Part shown: in pieces, positions 12,637 through 22,501 of the stretch
Numbering within the stretch: position 1 is the stretch's first letter
Layout: each line of letters begins with the position of its first letter
Made by a program: the position numbers and the translations under genes
Notes under the pieces: generated by a model
The model's database searches: none
The model's input: the letters and a program-made list of their open reading frames with translations, nothing else
What the model was told of the DNA's origin: nothing
DNA from: Candidatus Wolfebacteria bacterium RIFOXYD12_FULL_48_21
Lineage (GTDB): Bacteria; Patescibacteriota; Minisyncoccia; UBA6257; UBA9933
DNA: 40,557 bases
Direction of reading: 5' to 3'
Assembly (NCBI GenBank): GCA_001793945.1
Contig: MGIW01000001.1
Coordinates: 1-40,557, forward strand

Positions 12637-13044
12637 CTATGCGCGTGCGGCACTCGTAGCCGGGGCGGTTGCCATTTTCTTCGCGCCTGCCACCGATTCA
12701 AGCGCGCCAAATTTCTCCGGACGGTTGATCATCCAAATCCCCATAGCGGTGCCAATGAACTTTCCCGGAGCAAGTCCGCCAGTTGCCGCATCGATCACTG
12801 CACAAACCGGCGTAACGATCAATTTCTTTATCCCCTTTCCGCCACGCAATAGCATATACATTTCGATGAGTGCCGCCATGGCGGCATTCATAATCTCCGT
12901 AATCATTATACCAGCTCCCGCTGTAAACACCAAAATAGCCGCCTCAAACAATTCTTCGATACCAACCAGCATCAATACCAATATCGTCTCCGGGAGCCCT
13001 ATTATTTTTTGTGGGGATTCTTCGGGCATAGGTTTATATGTCAT
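12637..13044 (-). CDS. small membrane protein of T4SS-like cluster
   Basis: Two hydrophobic segments; ATG lies in the terminus of a palindromic element (alternative start near 13029). Confidence 0.6.
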   Translation of the reverse strand: MTYKPMPEESPQKIIGLPETILVLMLVGIEELFEAAILVFTAGAGIMITEIMNAAMAALIEMYMLLRGGKGIKKLIVTPVCAVIDAATGGLAPGKFIGTAMGIWMINRPEKFGALESVAGAKKMATAPATSAARA

Positions 13045-13132
13045 TCCGAGTCTTTCGAGAAATATGCAGCCGGGCTCAGATCCCTCGGCTCCTCCGTCCG
13101 CCGACTGGCGGACGGATACACTCGGGATGACA
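13039..13132. repeat. modular palindromic element
   Basis: tgtcattccgagtctttcgag ... cagatccctcggctcctccgtccgccgactggcggacggatacactcgggatgaca. Confidence 0.8.
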
Positions 13133-13154
13133 AGCCATACGGGAACGCCATATG

Positions 13155-14906
13155 TTATTTGTTTTCTTTTGCCATTTCCAACAGTTGCTCCGGATCGGTG
13201 GTTATGATCCTATCTTCAAAATAAGACGGGATCACCTTGATTGCCACATGCTTGAGCCCGACAAGAAAGATTCCCTCGCCGATACCCGCAGAAAGTACAA
13301 GACTTTTTTCCGCTTCGCTCAGCGAAAATGTCTTCGCCAGAATATCTATGCTTGATGGCGCCTGTTTCAGCAACAACTGCAACGACGAGTTGGTGACGAT
13401 CGGCACGCCATACGGCGAACCCATGAAATCGTCCACATTTTGCGTAATTGTGGTCATGCCCAAATAATATTTTCTGCATCGCTTTGCGAGTGAAAACAGA
13501 AATGCGGCGCTGTCCGCGTGTTTCATCAGCACCCATGCCTCGTCGATAATAAGGATGCGCTTTTTCATTTGCGCACGGATGAGGTTCCAAATATAGCTCA
13601 GCATCATATACATGGCAATCGGACGCAATTCTTCTTCCAAGTCGCGCGTCGAGAATATTACCAGTCTATTTTTTATGTCGATGTTCGTCGCGCGATTTGC
13701 AAACCCCGCATATGTTCCTTGCGTAAACTTATACAACTTTGCGGCCATGCTTTTCCCGCCCTCCATGTTTTCAAGCACGGTCTGCAGATCGCTCAACAAC
13801 GGCGCTTCAAGTTTTGAAAAATCCTTAATGTCTGCAGTGATCCCCCGCGACGCGTAGGTTTCGTTGATCGCGCGGTCCAACAGCGCATCTTCCTCGGGCG
13901 ACACCTCGCCCATCATCAGTTTCAAAAGGCCAACTACATTTAAGATATGTGAACGGAATGTATCGGCAGGGTCTTCGCCTTCCGGCACCACCGGAATATC
14001 CAATGGGTTGATGGCCGTATCGGATGTCAACGAGATCTTCAACAGACTCCCGCCGACCGCATCGGACAATTTTTGATATTCATTTTCCGGATCGATTACG
14101 ATAACATCGATGCCCAGCATCAACGACCGCAATATTTCCAACTTCGTACTATATGATTTACCGGCGCCGGATTTTGCAAACACGACCTGGTTCGCGTTTT
14201 CCAACGAAAACCGATCGAAAATGATCAGCGAATTATTGTGCTGATTAATGCCATACAATACGCCCTTATCTGAGGTAAGGTCTTCGGACACAAACGGAAA
14301 CAACGATGAGATCGGACTCGTGTTGAGCGCCGTGTGAATATCGAGTCTATCTTGCCCGATCGGCAATGTCGAAATAAACCCTTCAATATGTTGAAAAATA
14401 GACGGTTTTACATAGACCATTTGACTCTCGAGCATGGAGGCAATACGGCTCTCCGCCCGGGCCAACTCGTCTACGGAAGATGCGTAAATAGTTATATAAA
14501 CCCCTACATCAAACAATTTTTCTTCCGCTTGCTGAAGCTGATCGCGCAATGCTTCTATGTCCTGATATGCCGTTTCGAGCGCCGGATCGCGTACCAACCC
14601 CTTTTCATCGCGTTCGGAAAGCTGCGCCTCCACCTGCGTTACCTTGCGACGCAATTTACTCAACGCGGTCGATGTGTCGATTGGATGCACAAAAATGGAA
14701 ATGTCCAGCAGGTTTGGCAAGTTAATGATCACATCAAACCATCCGGTCGAAAGATACCGCGGGTAGGTAAACACAAAAAGCGTTTTTACGAATGTATCGC
14801 CAAGCCGTATATAATTGGGGTTCGCCTCAAGCGCAGCGGGAGCGATAACATTTTTTACATCGTCGTCTCCTCCTTCGTATGCCTGGGGTAGGGTTATTTT
14901 TTCCAT
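13155..14906 (-). CDS. VirB4-like conjugation/T4SS ATPase
   Basis: Walker A FAKSGAGKSYSTK, Walker B RILIIDEAWVLM; possible longer start at 14927 inside the adjacent repeat. Confidence 0.88.
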   Translation of the reverse strand: MEKITLPQAYEGGDDDVKNVIAPAALEANPNYIRLGDTFVKTLFVFTYPRYLSTGWFDVIINLPNLLDISIFVHPIDTSTALSKLRRKVTQVEAQLSERDEKGLVRDPALETAYQDIEALRDQLQQAEEKLFDVGVYITIYASSVDELARAESRIASMLESQMVYVKPSIFQHIEGFISTLPIGQDRLDIHTALNTSPISSLFPFVSEDLTSDKGVLYGINQHNNSLIIFDRFSLENANQVVFAKSGAGKSYSTKLEILRSLMLGIDVIVIDPENEYQKLSDAVGGSLLKISLTSDTAINPLDIPVVPEGEDPADTFRSHILNVVGLLKLMMGEVSPEEDALLDRAINETYASRGITADIKDFSKLEAPLLSDLQTVLENMEGGKSMAAKLYKFTQGTYAGFANRATNIDIKNRLVIFSTRDLEEELRPIAMYMMLSYIWNLIRAQMKKRILIIDEAWVLMKHADSAAFLFSLAKRCRKYYLGMTTITQNVDDFMGSPYGVPIVTNSSLQLLLKQAPSSIDILAKTFSLSEAEKSLVLSAGIGEGIFLVGLKHVAIKVIPSYFEDRIITTDPEQLLEMAKENK

Positions 14907-14921
14907 GGTGGTGGTTAGTAT

Positions 14922-15010
14922 TGTCATTCCGAGCCTTTCGAGGAATCTGTTTTTGCAAACTTCAGATCCTTCGGCTCCTCCGCCAGCTGGCGGATGCGCT
15001 CAGGATGACA
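14922..15010. repeat. modular palindromic element
   Basis: tgtcattccgagcctttcgaggaatctg ... cagatccttcggctcctccgccagctggcggatgcgctcaggatgaca. Confidence 0.85.
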
Positions 15011-15025
15011 CATTCGGTCTTTTTA

Positions 15026-15679
15026 TTACTGTTTTGCAATACCCAGTCCTTTCTTTTCGGTCGGCGCAGGGTTGTACAGATTATAAAACAATTCTATCAA
15101 CTCTTCATCGTTCAACGCGACCGCACGCAAGCCGATACCTGCGAGACCTGCAACTACATGGTCTGCCCGTTGCTCCAATTGACCGATCGCCTCATCTAAT
15201 GATACTTGCTCACCGGCCGCTTCTGCCGCACCCGACTTCTTTCCAATGAAGGGGATATTTTTCAGCAGCCCGCCGGTCGTTACGATCATAGCTCGGTCAT
15301 ACGGGACGACCACAAAGAACGATTTTCCCATAATATCACTTTGCTCCACAAACGATCTGATAAATTCACTATATTCGGTTATCTGCTCCCGCAATAGTTC
15401 GTTTGTTTCCGCTTCTTGCCTGATTGCGAGCCCATCGAGATAGCCTTTTATATTCAGTCGACGCGAATGCACGATGATCTGCAAAGAAAAATCGAGTGAG
15501 TTTATGAACTCCTGATATGCCCCTAAAATGATGTTTTTATCTTCTTCTGATTTCAACGCAAAATTGATCCCGCTTACCAATAGGATCTTTCGCAATGCGC
15601 CTCCCTTTAAAATAACCGTTCCATTATGGACCCGCTCTACATCCACGAATTGTTGCGTTGCTTGTGTTTCTTGTGGCAT
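15026..15679 (-). CDS. TraC-like / VirB4 N-terminal-like protein
   Basis: Lies between PrgI-like and VirB4 genes; sequence (VDVERVHNGTVILKGGALRKILLVSGINFALKSEEDKN) resembles VirB4/TraC N-terminal domains. Confidence 0.6.
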   Translation of the reverse strand: MPQETQATQQFVDVERVHNGTVILKGGALRKILLVSGINFALKSEEDKNIILGAYQEFINSLDFSLQIIVHSRRLNIKGYLDGLAIRQEAETNELLREQITEYSEFIRSFVEQSDIMGKSFFVVVPYDRAMIVTTGGLLKNIPFIGKKSGAAEAAGEQVSLDEAIGQLEQRADHVVAGLAGIGLRAVALNDEELIELFYNLYNPAPTEKKGLGIAKQ

Positions 15680-15709
15680 TGTTTTTTGATTATATCATAT
15701 CGCCGCCTC

Positions 15710-16258
15710 TTATCTAAAATCGACCCGTTTTGCTGCTTCTTTATCACCCGTCCTTTTTCTAAATATGCTTACCCGCTCCGTGACCACTGCCGGTATATTC
15801 CTTTCCCGTTGCGGAATCGGATTTTTTGTCGTCGCAAGATCGCCTGACAGCTTATTGATCGAAGGCATTTGCGCAGTAAACTTTTTAAGCGTGTTCCGCT
15901 TATCGACTATATGCTCTTCGGGCATCGGGGCCGCTTGGGGCACCCCCTTTAATTCGGAGAATTCAAATGTTCGTTCCTTCGTTTCGCGCCGCCATAGATA
16001 CAACCGCGGCTTCCAAAAAAACCCCGCGGCTGCAAACGCCACCTTGGTCAACGGCTGACCGTTGACCTTTACCAACGCGAGCGCAAGCGTTCCTCCGACC
16101 GAAATGATCGCAATGATTGCACCCGCCAAAAAAGGAAGTAGTGTGAACGCGACAAAAGCCACCACACCTCCTCCTACAACATACAACAGTTGTCGCAACG
16201 AAAACGGTCCGGCTATCTTGTCTTCTATTTCTATAAATTGGGGTATCTGGAATTGCAT
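15710..16258 (-). CDS. PrgI family (VirB3-like) membrane protein
   Basis: MQFQIPQFIEIEDKIAGPFSLRQLLYVVGGG typical PrgI start with two TM segments; ORF track extends to 16324. Confidence 0.8.
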   Translation of the reverse strand: MQFQIPQFIEIEDKIAGPFSLRQLLYVVGGGVVAFVAFTLLPFLAGAIIAIISVGGTLALALVKVNGQPLTKVAFAAAGFFWKPRLYLWRRETKERTFEFSELKGVPQAAPMPEEHIVDKRNTLKKFTAQMPSINKLSGDLATTKNPIPQRERNIPAVVTERVSIFRKRTGDKEAAKRVDFR

Positions 16259-16262
16259 TGCT

Positions 16263-16297
16263 TCGCGACTAATGACTTTTAACTCATGACTACTAAC
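16263..16297 (-). repeat. 7-nt-phased array (5 units) upstream of PrgI-like start
   Basis: plus strand TCGCGAC TAATGAC TTTTAAC TCATGAC TACTAAC. Confidence 0.8.
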
Positions 16298-16318
16298 GGG
16301 TGCAGACAATGCTTCTTT

Positions 16319-16415
16319 TGTCATTCCGATCCGCCAGTCGGCGGACGAGGAATCTGCTTTTTAGATTCAGATCCTTCGACTCCTCCGCCAGCTGGCGGAT
16401 GCGCTCAGGATGACA
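16319..16415. repeat. modular palindromic element
   Basis: tgtcattccgatccgccagtcggcggacgaggaatctg ... cagatccttcgactcctccgccagctggcggatgcgctcaggatgaca. Confidence 0.85.
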
Positions 16416-16425
16416 TACGCGCACA

Positions 16426-17538
16426 TTATTTCTTATCTTCCGCTCTCTCTAATGTGCGCAGATCGATGACATCTTCATTTATCGGTATGTCCGCGAGGCG
16501 CGGCTCCCCTCCTTGTGGCGGCATCGGCGCGGCGACTTCCATTCGCTGCGGCGTCTTCATAACCACCGCCGAAGATGTTTCCGGCATAAGCGGTACGGGC
16601 ACGATCGGCGATCGATCCGCTACCCCAGCCTGCGACATCGGTTGCGGTTCCTGCGCGATCGGCGTAGCTGCGATAGGCTCACTGTGCATAAGATCTATGA
16701 CCTTGGGCTCAAAATCAACTTCATGCTCCTGTTTTGTGACCGGCGTAAACGCCGTTGCATCTTTTTGTTCTTGCGCCGGCGCACCAAATATATCCTCAGG
16801 GGCTTTTGCGCTCGTATAATGCACAACCCGTACCGGCCGTTGCTCTGTCGTTGCAGCTTCTTGAGGTCGCACTCCAACCCCTTCCACCATGCTCACTTCC
16901 GCAGTGACCCCCACTCCTTTCGGCTTTTGCCCTTGTGTCTTTCCAAACCCGAACATACCGCCAAACGAACTCAACGCACGCCTTTTTTGCGCGATTGGCT
17001 GCAGTTCCGCTTCGGAATGGATCATAGTTGGGCCCTCTACTGCCGGCGCCTCGCCTATGCGCACCTTGCGAATATCCACCTCTGTATTGGTCCTTTCTGC
17101 CGGAGAAGCCGCCACTTCGGTTGCCACCATCGCCGGAACCGATTCCATGGTCACCGACTCTTTTTTAACAAACCCAGATCCGCTCTCGGCAACGATACGC
17201 GGGCCATTACCCGACATATCCCCGTATAATTTCAGAATATCTCCTTTGATCAACAAAAATATTCTTTTATCCATTTGAAAGATGACGCGATCGATCGCCT
17301 GTGGATCCATACCGGGGATGGACCTGAGTTCGCTTGCAAGGTCGTTGAATTGCGTAAAACCAAGCATAATATTTCCGGCTACGATCAAAACCTGTTCCGC
17401 AACTTCGTCCGAAAGCCCCGTTTCTTCGCAAGCCTTCCAAATGATATCGCCGTTTTCCGGCGAGAAGAACGCCTCCTTCAATGATTCAGGAACATGCTCC
17501 CATCGGTCATAGATTTGTTCATTAGTTACTGTCAACAT
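16426..17538 (-). CDS. hypothetical protein of T4SS-like cluster
   Basis: Long ORF; helical N-terminal region then low-complexity Pro/Ala-rich tail; start refined to MLTVTNEQIY. Confidence 0.6.
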   Translation of the reverse strand: MLTVTNEQIYDRWEHVPESLKEAFFSPENGDIIWKACEETGLSDEVAEQVLIVAGNIMLGFTQFNDLASELRSIPGMDPQAIDRVIFQMDKRIFLLIKGDILKLYGDMSGNGPRIVAESGSGFVKKESVTMESVPAMVATEVAASPAERTNTEVDIRKVRIGEAPAVEGPTMIHSEAELQPIAQKRRALSSFGGMFGFGKTQGQKPKGVGVTAEVSMVEGVGVRPQEAATTEQRPVRVVHYTSAKAPEDIFGAPAQEQKDATAFTPVTKQEHEVDFEPKVIDLMHSEPIAATPIAQEPQPMSQAGVADRSPIVPVPLMPETSSAVVMKTPQRMEVAAPMPPQGGEPRLADIPINEDVIDLRTLERAEDKK

Positions 17539-17550
17539 GGTTTTATTCTT

Positions 17551-17696
17551 TATCATTCCCGCCTCCGCGAGGATGACACTCAAGTGCATTGTCATTCCCG
17601 TCCTTCGACAAGCTCAGTCCGCCAGCCGGCGGATCCGGCGGGAATCCAGTAGCCATAGGAAAGGGCTCTGGATCCCGTTTTTCAACGGGATGACAA
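17551..17696. repeat. composite palindromic elements
   Basis: tcattcccgcctccgcgaggatgaca; tgtcattcccgtccttcgacaagctcagtccgccagccggcggatccggcgggaatcc; ggatcccgtttttcaacgggatgaca. Confidence 0.75.
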
Positions 17697-17716
17697 CCTT
17701 TGGGTATTTAGAAACC

Positions 17717-20005
17717 TTACACTTTCTTTTCTTCTGATTTTTTCTCTTCTTTCTTTTCGCTTTCCCCATATAACCTGCGCCCCGCCGATTTTCTCATCGC
17801 CTCCTGCATGCGTATCATGTGCTGATAATCCTCATATTCCGGCAGTGCGGTAAACTCCGTGTTATGGCTCGTGTGCAACAGCTTCATTTGCGCTTCGATG
17901 TTGGTCGATAGCTTATCTCCGCCGATCTTCTTGAATGTCTTCATATCATTCTCTTCGATCCACTTCAGCATAGCCCCCATGTCTTTTGCCTTGGCAATGT
18001 CATCGTTGCTCGCCTTCAATTCTTTCATGATCGAAATCAACTCCTTGTTCGTTTCGCTCCCTATCATGTCGCCCTTGGATTGCCGTATGCCTTCGATGAC
18101 GCCCATTTTCACTTCATTGCCTATCTGCTCAACCTTTTCCATAAACTTACGCATATCGGCGCCTTTACCAATGCCTTTCGTTGCGGCTCCGATCGCGCCC
18201 GGCTCGTTCAACAGCAGCGAAGTCAATGCCTCATGCCCATACTTCCCATCCTTATAGAAATCGGATCCCAATGCTTCGTAATCTTTTTTGGAATACCCCG
18301 CATAAAACTTCTTTGCGGCGTCCCTGTATCCGCTTTCCGCCGCAATCTTTTCTTTCTTTAGCTGCTGCAAGTGGTCCTCTGCGACCTGTTTGCCAAATCC
18401 TTGCGCCGTTTTTACCACTTCTTCCGTTTTCTTTATTTCCGAATCTATTTCAGTATGGTCTATCTTGCCGTGCTCATCGAGCATTTCCTTGTTGCGCCCT
18501 GCCGCCTTCACAAAATTGCCATGCGCTTTTTCGCCGCCATATTTAGTGAATACCGCTTCGGTCGACGGATCTACAATATCACGATCAAGGAACTGCTCGT
18601 TGACCTTGGACAATTTGCCCTTCGCCATAAGCTGCTGCGCAGCAAATACCTTTTCATCGGCAGCCATCGTACTGTAGCGCAATGCGAGATCATCGTCGGA
18701 CATGCCTTTGAACTTATCGTCATAGGTCTTTTTAAGTGCCACCTGTTGCGCTGCAGTAGCCCCTCCCAATGCACGCCCCGCAGCACCGGCAACGCGGCCA
18801 CGCAAGCCGCCCTTTTCACCTTCGTATTTGCGCATCGCAGCCGCTCCGCGCCCAATGGCGGCCACCGGGCGTGCTACCGCACGCCTGCCGGCACGCTCCG
18901 CCTCGCGCTGTGTTCCCGTGCGGAATCCTTTGATCCTATCTTGACCCCATGTAGTCATGGTGCCAATCATATCCTTTCCACCCTTTGCGCCGGAAATACT
19001 GATGCCGTTTGCGGCGATCAGAGACATGGCCATGAACATAACGGCCATTACCATTTGGATCACCGAGCTTAGATTGAACAGTAGCCCATCACCAAATGCA
19101 TATGCGGCCGTGCCCGCCTCTTGCCCTGTGGGAGCGGCGCTTCGAAACGCGTTCAATGATGTCAAAGACAGCCACACAAAAAATATCATCACCGGTGGAA
19201 ACATGGTCCAGCGTATAAAATCGTTCCACCATTTGTCCCAATGCTTTTTTGTGCCCGGAAATATCCATGCGACGAAAATGACGGGGGTCAATACCAACAT
19301 GAACGAAAGTATGAAAAAGCGCACGAACAACATAACCGCCATCGTCAACAGAATGATCGAGCCGATGATCGTAAATATAATGGCAAAGACCATGCTGCCA
19401 ATAAGACTAAAGGTGGATGCCGTAAACTTTTCTATCGATGCAAGACCGGAGCCCGCATTTTGTGTACTCAAAAACCCGGAGATATCAAATGCGCCCGCAA
19501 GCGCGGACGATATGGCAGTGCCTTTCAGCCCCGACTGTTCGAGAAAAAACTCCGTTACCATGCCCGATATATCGAGGAATACCCCGGGAATTACCAAACT
19601 GAAATTGACCAGCAATGCAATGACGATCAATCGCGGGAGCGCCTTTTTCATGCCATAGGTCTGGGAATCAAGCATGGTTGCAAATGCAATAATGATCAGC
19701 GCTATGACCAACGCAAGATCGGCCACATTGACCAATACCGTCCACCCCTTAAATAGGAAGATGTTTGAAGCCGGGTCGAGAATGGCGTTGTTCAGCCCCA
19801 TCGCAAGCTCTATCAACATGCCACCCAGCATAAAGATCTTTTGAGCGATCCATGTGACCACAGCCAAAATGACCTGCATGATCTTTACGATCACAGTTCC
19901 GCCAATGGCACTAATAATATCGGCATGTGCACGACGAACGAGCGCCAATTCTAAAAAGGCACTCAACAGTCCAATCGAAAGAATTTTTTTATAGATCGAT
20001 TTCAT
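17717..20005 (-). CDS. VirB6/TrbL-like polytopic membrane protein with long hydrophilic C-terminal tail
   Basis: Signal peptide, about 7 hydrophobic segments, then ~400 aa charged tail; position in cluster. Confidence 0.65.
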   Translation of the reverse strand: MKSIYKKILSIGLLSAFLELALVRRAHADIISAIGGTVIVKIMQVILAVVTWIAQKIFMLGGMLIELAMGLNNAILDPASNIFLFKGWTVLVNVADLALVIALIIIAFATMLDSQTYGMKKALPRLIVIALLVNFSLVIPGVFLDISGMVTEFFLEQSGLKGTAISSALAGAFDISGFLSTQNAGSGLASIEKFTASTFSLIGSMVFAIIFTIIGSIILLTMAVMLFVRFFILSFMLVLTPVIFVAWIFPGTKKHWDKWWNDFIRWTMFPPVMIFFVWLSLTSLNAFRSAAPTGQEAGTAAYAFGDGLLFNLSSVIQMVMAVMFMAMSLIAANGISISGAKGGKDMIGTMTTWGQDRIKGFRTGTQREAERAGRRAVARPVAAIGRGAAAMRKYEGEKGGLRGRVAGAAGRALGGATAAQQVALKKTYDDKFKGMSDDDLALRYSTMAADEKVFAAQQLMAKGKLSKVNEQFLDRDIVDPSTEAVFTKYGGEKAHGNFVKAAGRNKEMLDEHGKIDHTEIDSEIKKTEEVVKTAQGFGKQVAEDHLQQLKKEKIAAESGYRDAAKKFYAGYSKKDYEALGSDFYKDGKYGHEALTSLLLNEPGAIGAATKGIGKGADMRKFMEKVEQIGNEVKMGVIEGIRQSKGDMIGSETNKELISIMKELKASNDDIAKAKDMGAMLKWIEENDMKTFKKIGGDKLSTNIEAQMKLLHTSHNTEFTALPEYEDYQHMIRMQEAMRKSAGRRLYGESEKKEEKKSEEKKV

Positions 20006-20047
20006 GTGTACTCGTCGACGACCAAAGACCCTTTCTATCGTTCAGAC

Positions 20048-21580
20048 TCAGGAAGCGGGGGCCGCCATCAGATCGATACGGCTCTTGCATTGGGTAAATC
20101 TGCTCTGAACATCCCGCAATGTTGCTAACTGCGTTTCCCTATCCTTTATGGCACTATCATTTTTGCCATCCGGATTTTGTAATTCCAGCTGAACTGCAGC
20201 CCGATCAGACACGCTATACTTACTCAAATACGCCGTGACTTTACCATCCATGATCGATGTATCCCTGATCGATCCCGTCATAGTTTGCAGTTGTGCAATG
20301 ACTGCGTTTCCTTCGGTCACTACCGGCTGGAGCTGACTTATGCGCGCCGTCAATGTATTCAAAATCGACTGTTGCGCCGCAACCTCGGCTGTCGTCGTTT
20401 GCGGAACACAAACCTTGTTTACATCCAACAAATCTAATTGCGCAAACAGATCAAGTATCTGTTCCGTATATGTTTTTGTCGTCTGTTTTTCCGTCAACAA
20501 CTGCTGATAAGGAACCGTGATCGTTTGTATTTGCGCAATAAGATCCTTTTTCTGGCTTTCCAGTTGTGCATCTACCATGTCGCCATATTCCAAACTCGCA
20601 GGATCGTAGCTGGCCGCCGCTCCGCTCGATGAACCCGTCATGGCGGCCACGCCTTCGCGGGTAAGCCGATTGATGGCCGCATTTACCAGCGCCGATGTCC
20701 ACGATTCTATGTTTGCAGCCCAATCTCCATCGGAGCCCATCGCCTTTACTAATGCCCCCCCTACGACACTTCCCGGTGTCTGTACTGCTTCCTTGGTACA
20801 TGTCATTGCCTGCTGGGCATATGCGTAGCATTCTTCTATATCTCCACCTCCGCCGGCGATGCAATCATCATACAGCTGCTGTCCATCATTCTCCACGCAT
20901 GTACTTACCGACAAAAATCCTTGCCCAGCAGCAGATTGCTGACGCCGCTGGTCTTCGTTAAATGCAGTCCTTAGATTGATCTCGTCGTCGAACATGACCA
21001 ATTGCATATAGAGATTGTTTTGCGGCTTGATCGATTCACCATAGGCAAGCCAACCTCCATTTTGGAAGTTGTCGTAAAAATCCTGCACATTCGCCACGAT
21101 GTCGGAAATAGTACAATTGACGCGCTCCCTATTGAACCGTGTCTCGGGGATCAATGCAACGCGCAGCTGTAGGGCAAACGGCTCGCAAATGTCGGAAAGC
21201 TTGGCATCTTTAATGACCGAGTCAAATGCAATTTCCCCTGCTTCTTTCATAAACCCATTCCAATCGGAAATAAACTTTGGATCGCCGCCGCCTTGGACCC
21301 ACTTTACGGTCTCGTCGACCGTATAGTCGATGATGCGCTTGGCAATAACATCTCGCATGGTCTTTTGCCAACCTTCCTCTATCCATTTCGCTGCTCTTGC
21401 CGCATATTCCCCAATATCTCCCGCGTATTGAAGGATGCCGGTACCAAAGGCCGCAAGGTCAAATGATGTATCCAAAAAACCCAAAGCGGCATGCGCCTGT
21501 CGAGGAGTGCCTAAGGCCGGCACCAGTACAGTCAATGCAATAAATAGAATCGCGATACATTTTTTGAAATACATATTCAT
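20048..21580 (-). CDS. exported hypothetical protein of T4SS-like cluster
   Basis: Signal peptide (CIAILFIALTVLVPALGTPRQAHA), Cys residues, coiled-coil-like C terminus. Confidence 0.65.
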   Translation of the reverse strand: MNMYFKKCIAILFIALTVLVPALGTPRQAHAALGFLDTSFDLAAFGTGILQYAGDIGEYAARAAKWIEEGWQKTMRDVIAKRIIDYTVDETVKWVQGGGDPKFISDWNGFMKEAGEIAFDSVIKDAKLSDICEPFALQLRVALIPETRFNRERVNCTISDIVANVQDFYDNFQNGGWLAYGESIKPQNNLYMQLVMFDDEINLRTAFNEDQRRQQSAAGQGFLSVSTCVENDGQQLYDDCIAGGGGDIEECYAYAQQAMTCTKEAVQTPGSVVGGALVKAMGSDGDWAANIESWTSALVNAAINRLTREGVAAMTGSSSGAAASYDPASLEYGDMVDAQLESQKKDLIAQIQTITVPYQQLLTEKQTTKTYTEQILDLFAQLDLLDVNKVCVPQTTTAEVAAQQSILNTLTARISQLQPVVTEGNAVIAQLQTMTGSIRDTSIMDGKVTAYLSKYSVSDRAAVQLELQNPDGKNDSAIKDRETQLATLRDVQSRFTQCKSRIDLMAAPAS

Positions 21581-21614
21581 GATCGTGTAGTCGTTGCTTT
21601 ATTATAACCGATTT

Positions 21615-22451
21615 TTAGTGCAAACCCAATTCGGCCGCTTTTTCATTTAGCATCTTTTGTATATCGATCTTTTTTGCATACACATTGGGCAATCTATCGA
21701 TGCCGACATACGCGCGTATCGGGTCTTCTTTGCATGTACCAAATGCTCCATAAATATCCCCCAGCTCCTTGAAATATCCAAGAATCATTTTATGCATGGC
21801 GACCCACGATGACGGCACGACCATGCTTTTATACGATTCAAATACTTCCCCATAGACCTTGCTCAATTCGGCATTTTTCGCCGATGCACCACTGCCGAAG
21901 CAATCTTTCTGAAAATTATCTATCAATTCTTGAGATGAGCGAACCGCGAGCCGATCTGCATCGGCATTATAAAAATATTTCCCTGTGATTCGGCTAACGC
22001 CATCCATATAGCGTACTTTTGCGCTTTTTGAATTATCTGCCGTTATCTTAAGATCATTTGAATCGATTGCCGTCACAAATATCGTGTTGGGAACACTCCG
22101 TATAGTTTCCTCGATCATGGCGCGTGTTTCCGGATTGCTCGTATCCAATCCGTCGAATGGATTTTCGCCACCTTGGTCCATTTGTCGCATCTTTAGGAAC
22201 ATTGATTGCGCGACCATGCGTGTTATGTTGCCCTGCGCATCCGTGGGCGCATATGCCGAACCGACACTTTGCAACAGCCTACCCCCGTCAGGCCCACCTG
22301 ATTGCAACGGATCGCTCAAGCCAAGCTTGTTTCCGATCTTTTTTATATCTACTGCATCGCTAATTCCCGGCGCATTATTCGCAAAAAAATAACCACCCGT
22401 AATGATGCCTGATGCAACCAAAAAAGTAAGCACAAACTTCACCTTATCCAT
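21615..22451 (-). CDS. membrane-anchored hypothetical protein of T4SS-like cluster
   Basis: N-terminal TM (FVLTFLVASGIITGGYFFA) then soluble domain. Confidence 0.6.
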   Translation of the reverse strand: MDKVKFVLTFLVASGIITGGYFFANNAPGISDAVDIKKIGNKLGLSDPLQSGGPDGGRLLQSVGSAYAPTDAQGNITRMVAQSMFLKMRQMDQGGENPFDGLDTSNPETRAMIEETIRSVPNTIFVTAIDSNDLKITADNSKSAKVRYMDGVSRITGKYFYNADADRLAVRSSQELIDNFQKDCFGSGASAKNAELSKVYGEVFESYKSMVVPSSWVAMHKMILGYFKELGDIYGAFGTCKEDPIRAYVGIDRLPNVYAKKIDIQKMLNEKAAELGLH

Positions 22452-22501
22452 TATCAGTATTATAGCAATAGTTCCTTTCTAAAACAATTTTCGCAATCAT
22501 A

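Noticed and set aside
13155-15679. Frameshifted single virB4 gene
   Set aside because: Both ORFs have their own normal ends and a full element lies between; a separate-gene arrangement is more likely than a sequencing frameshift.
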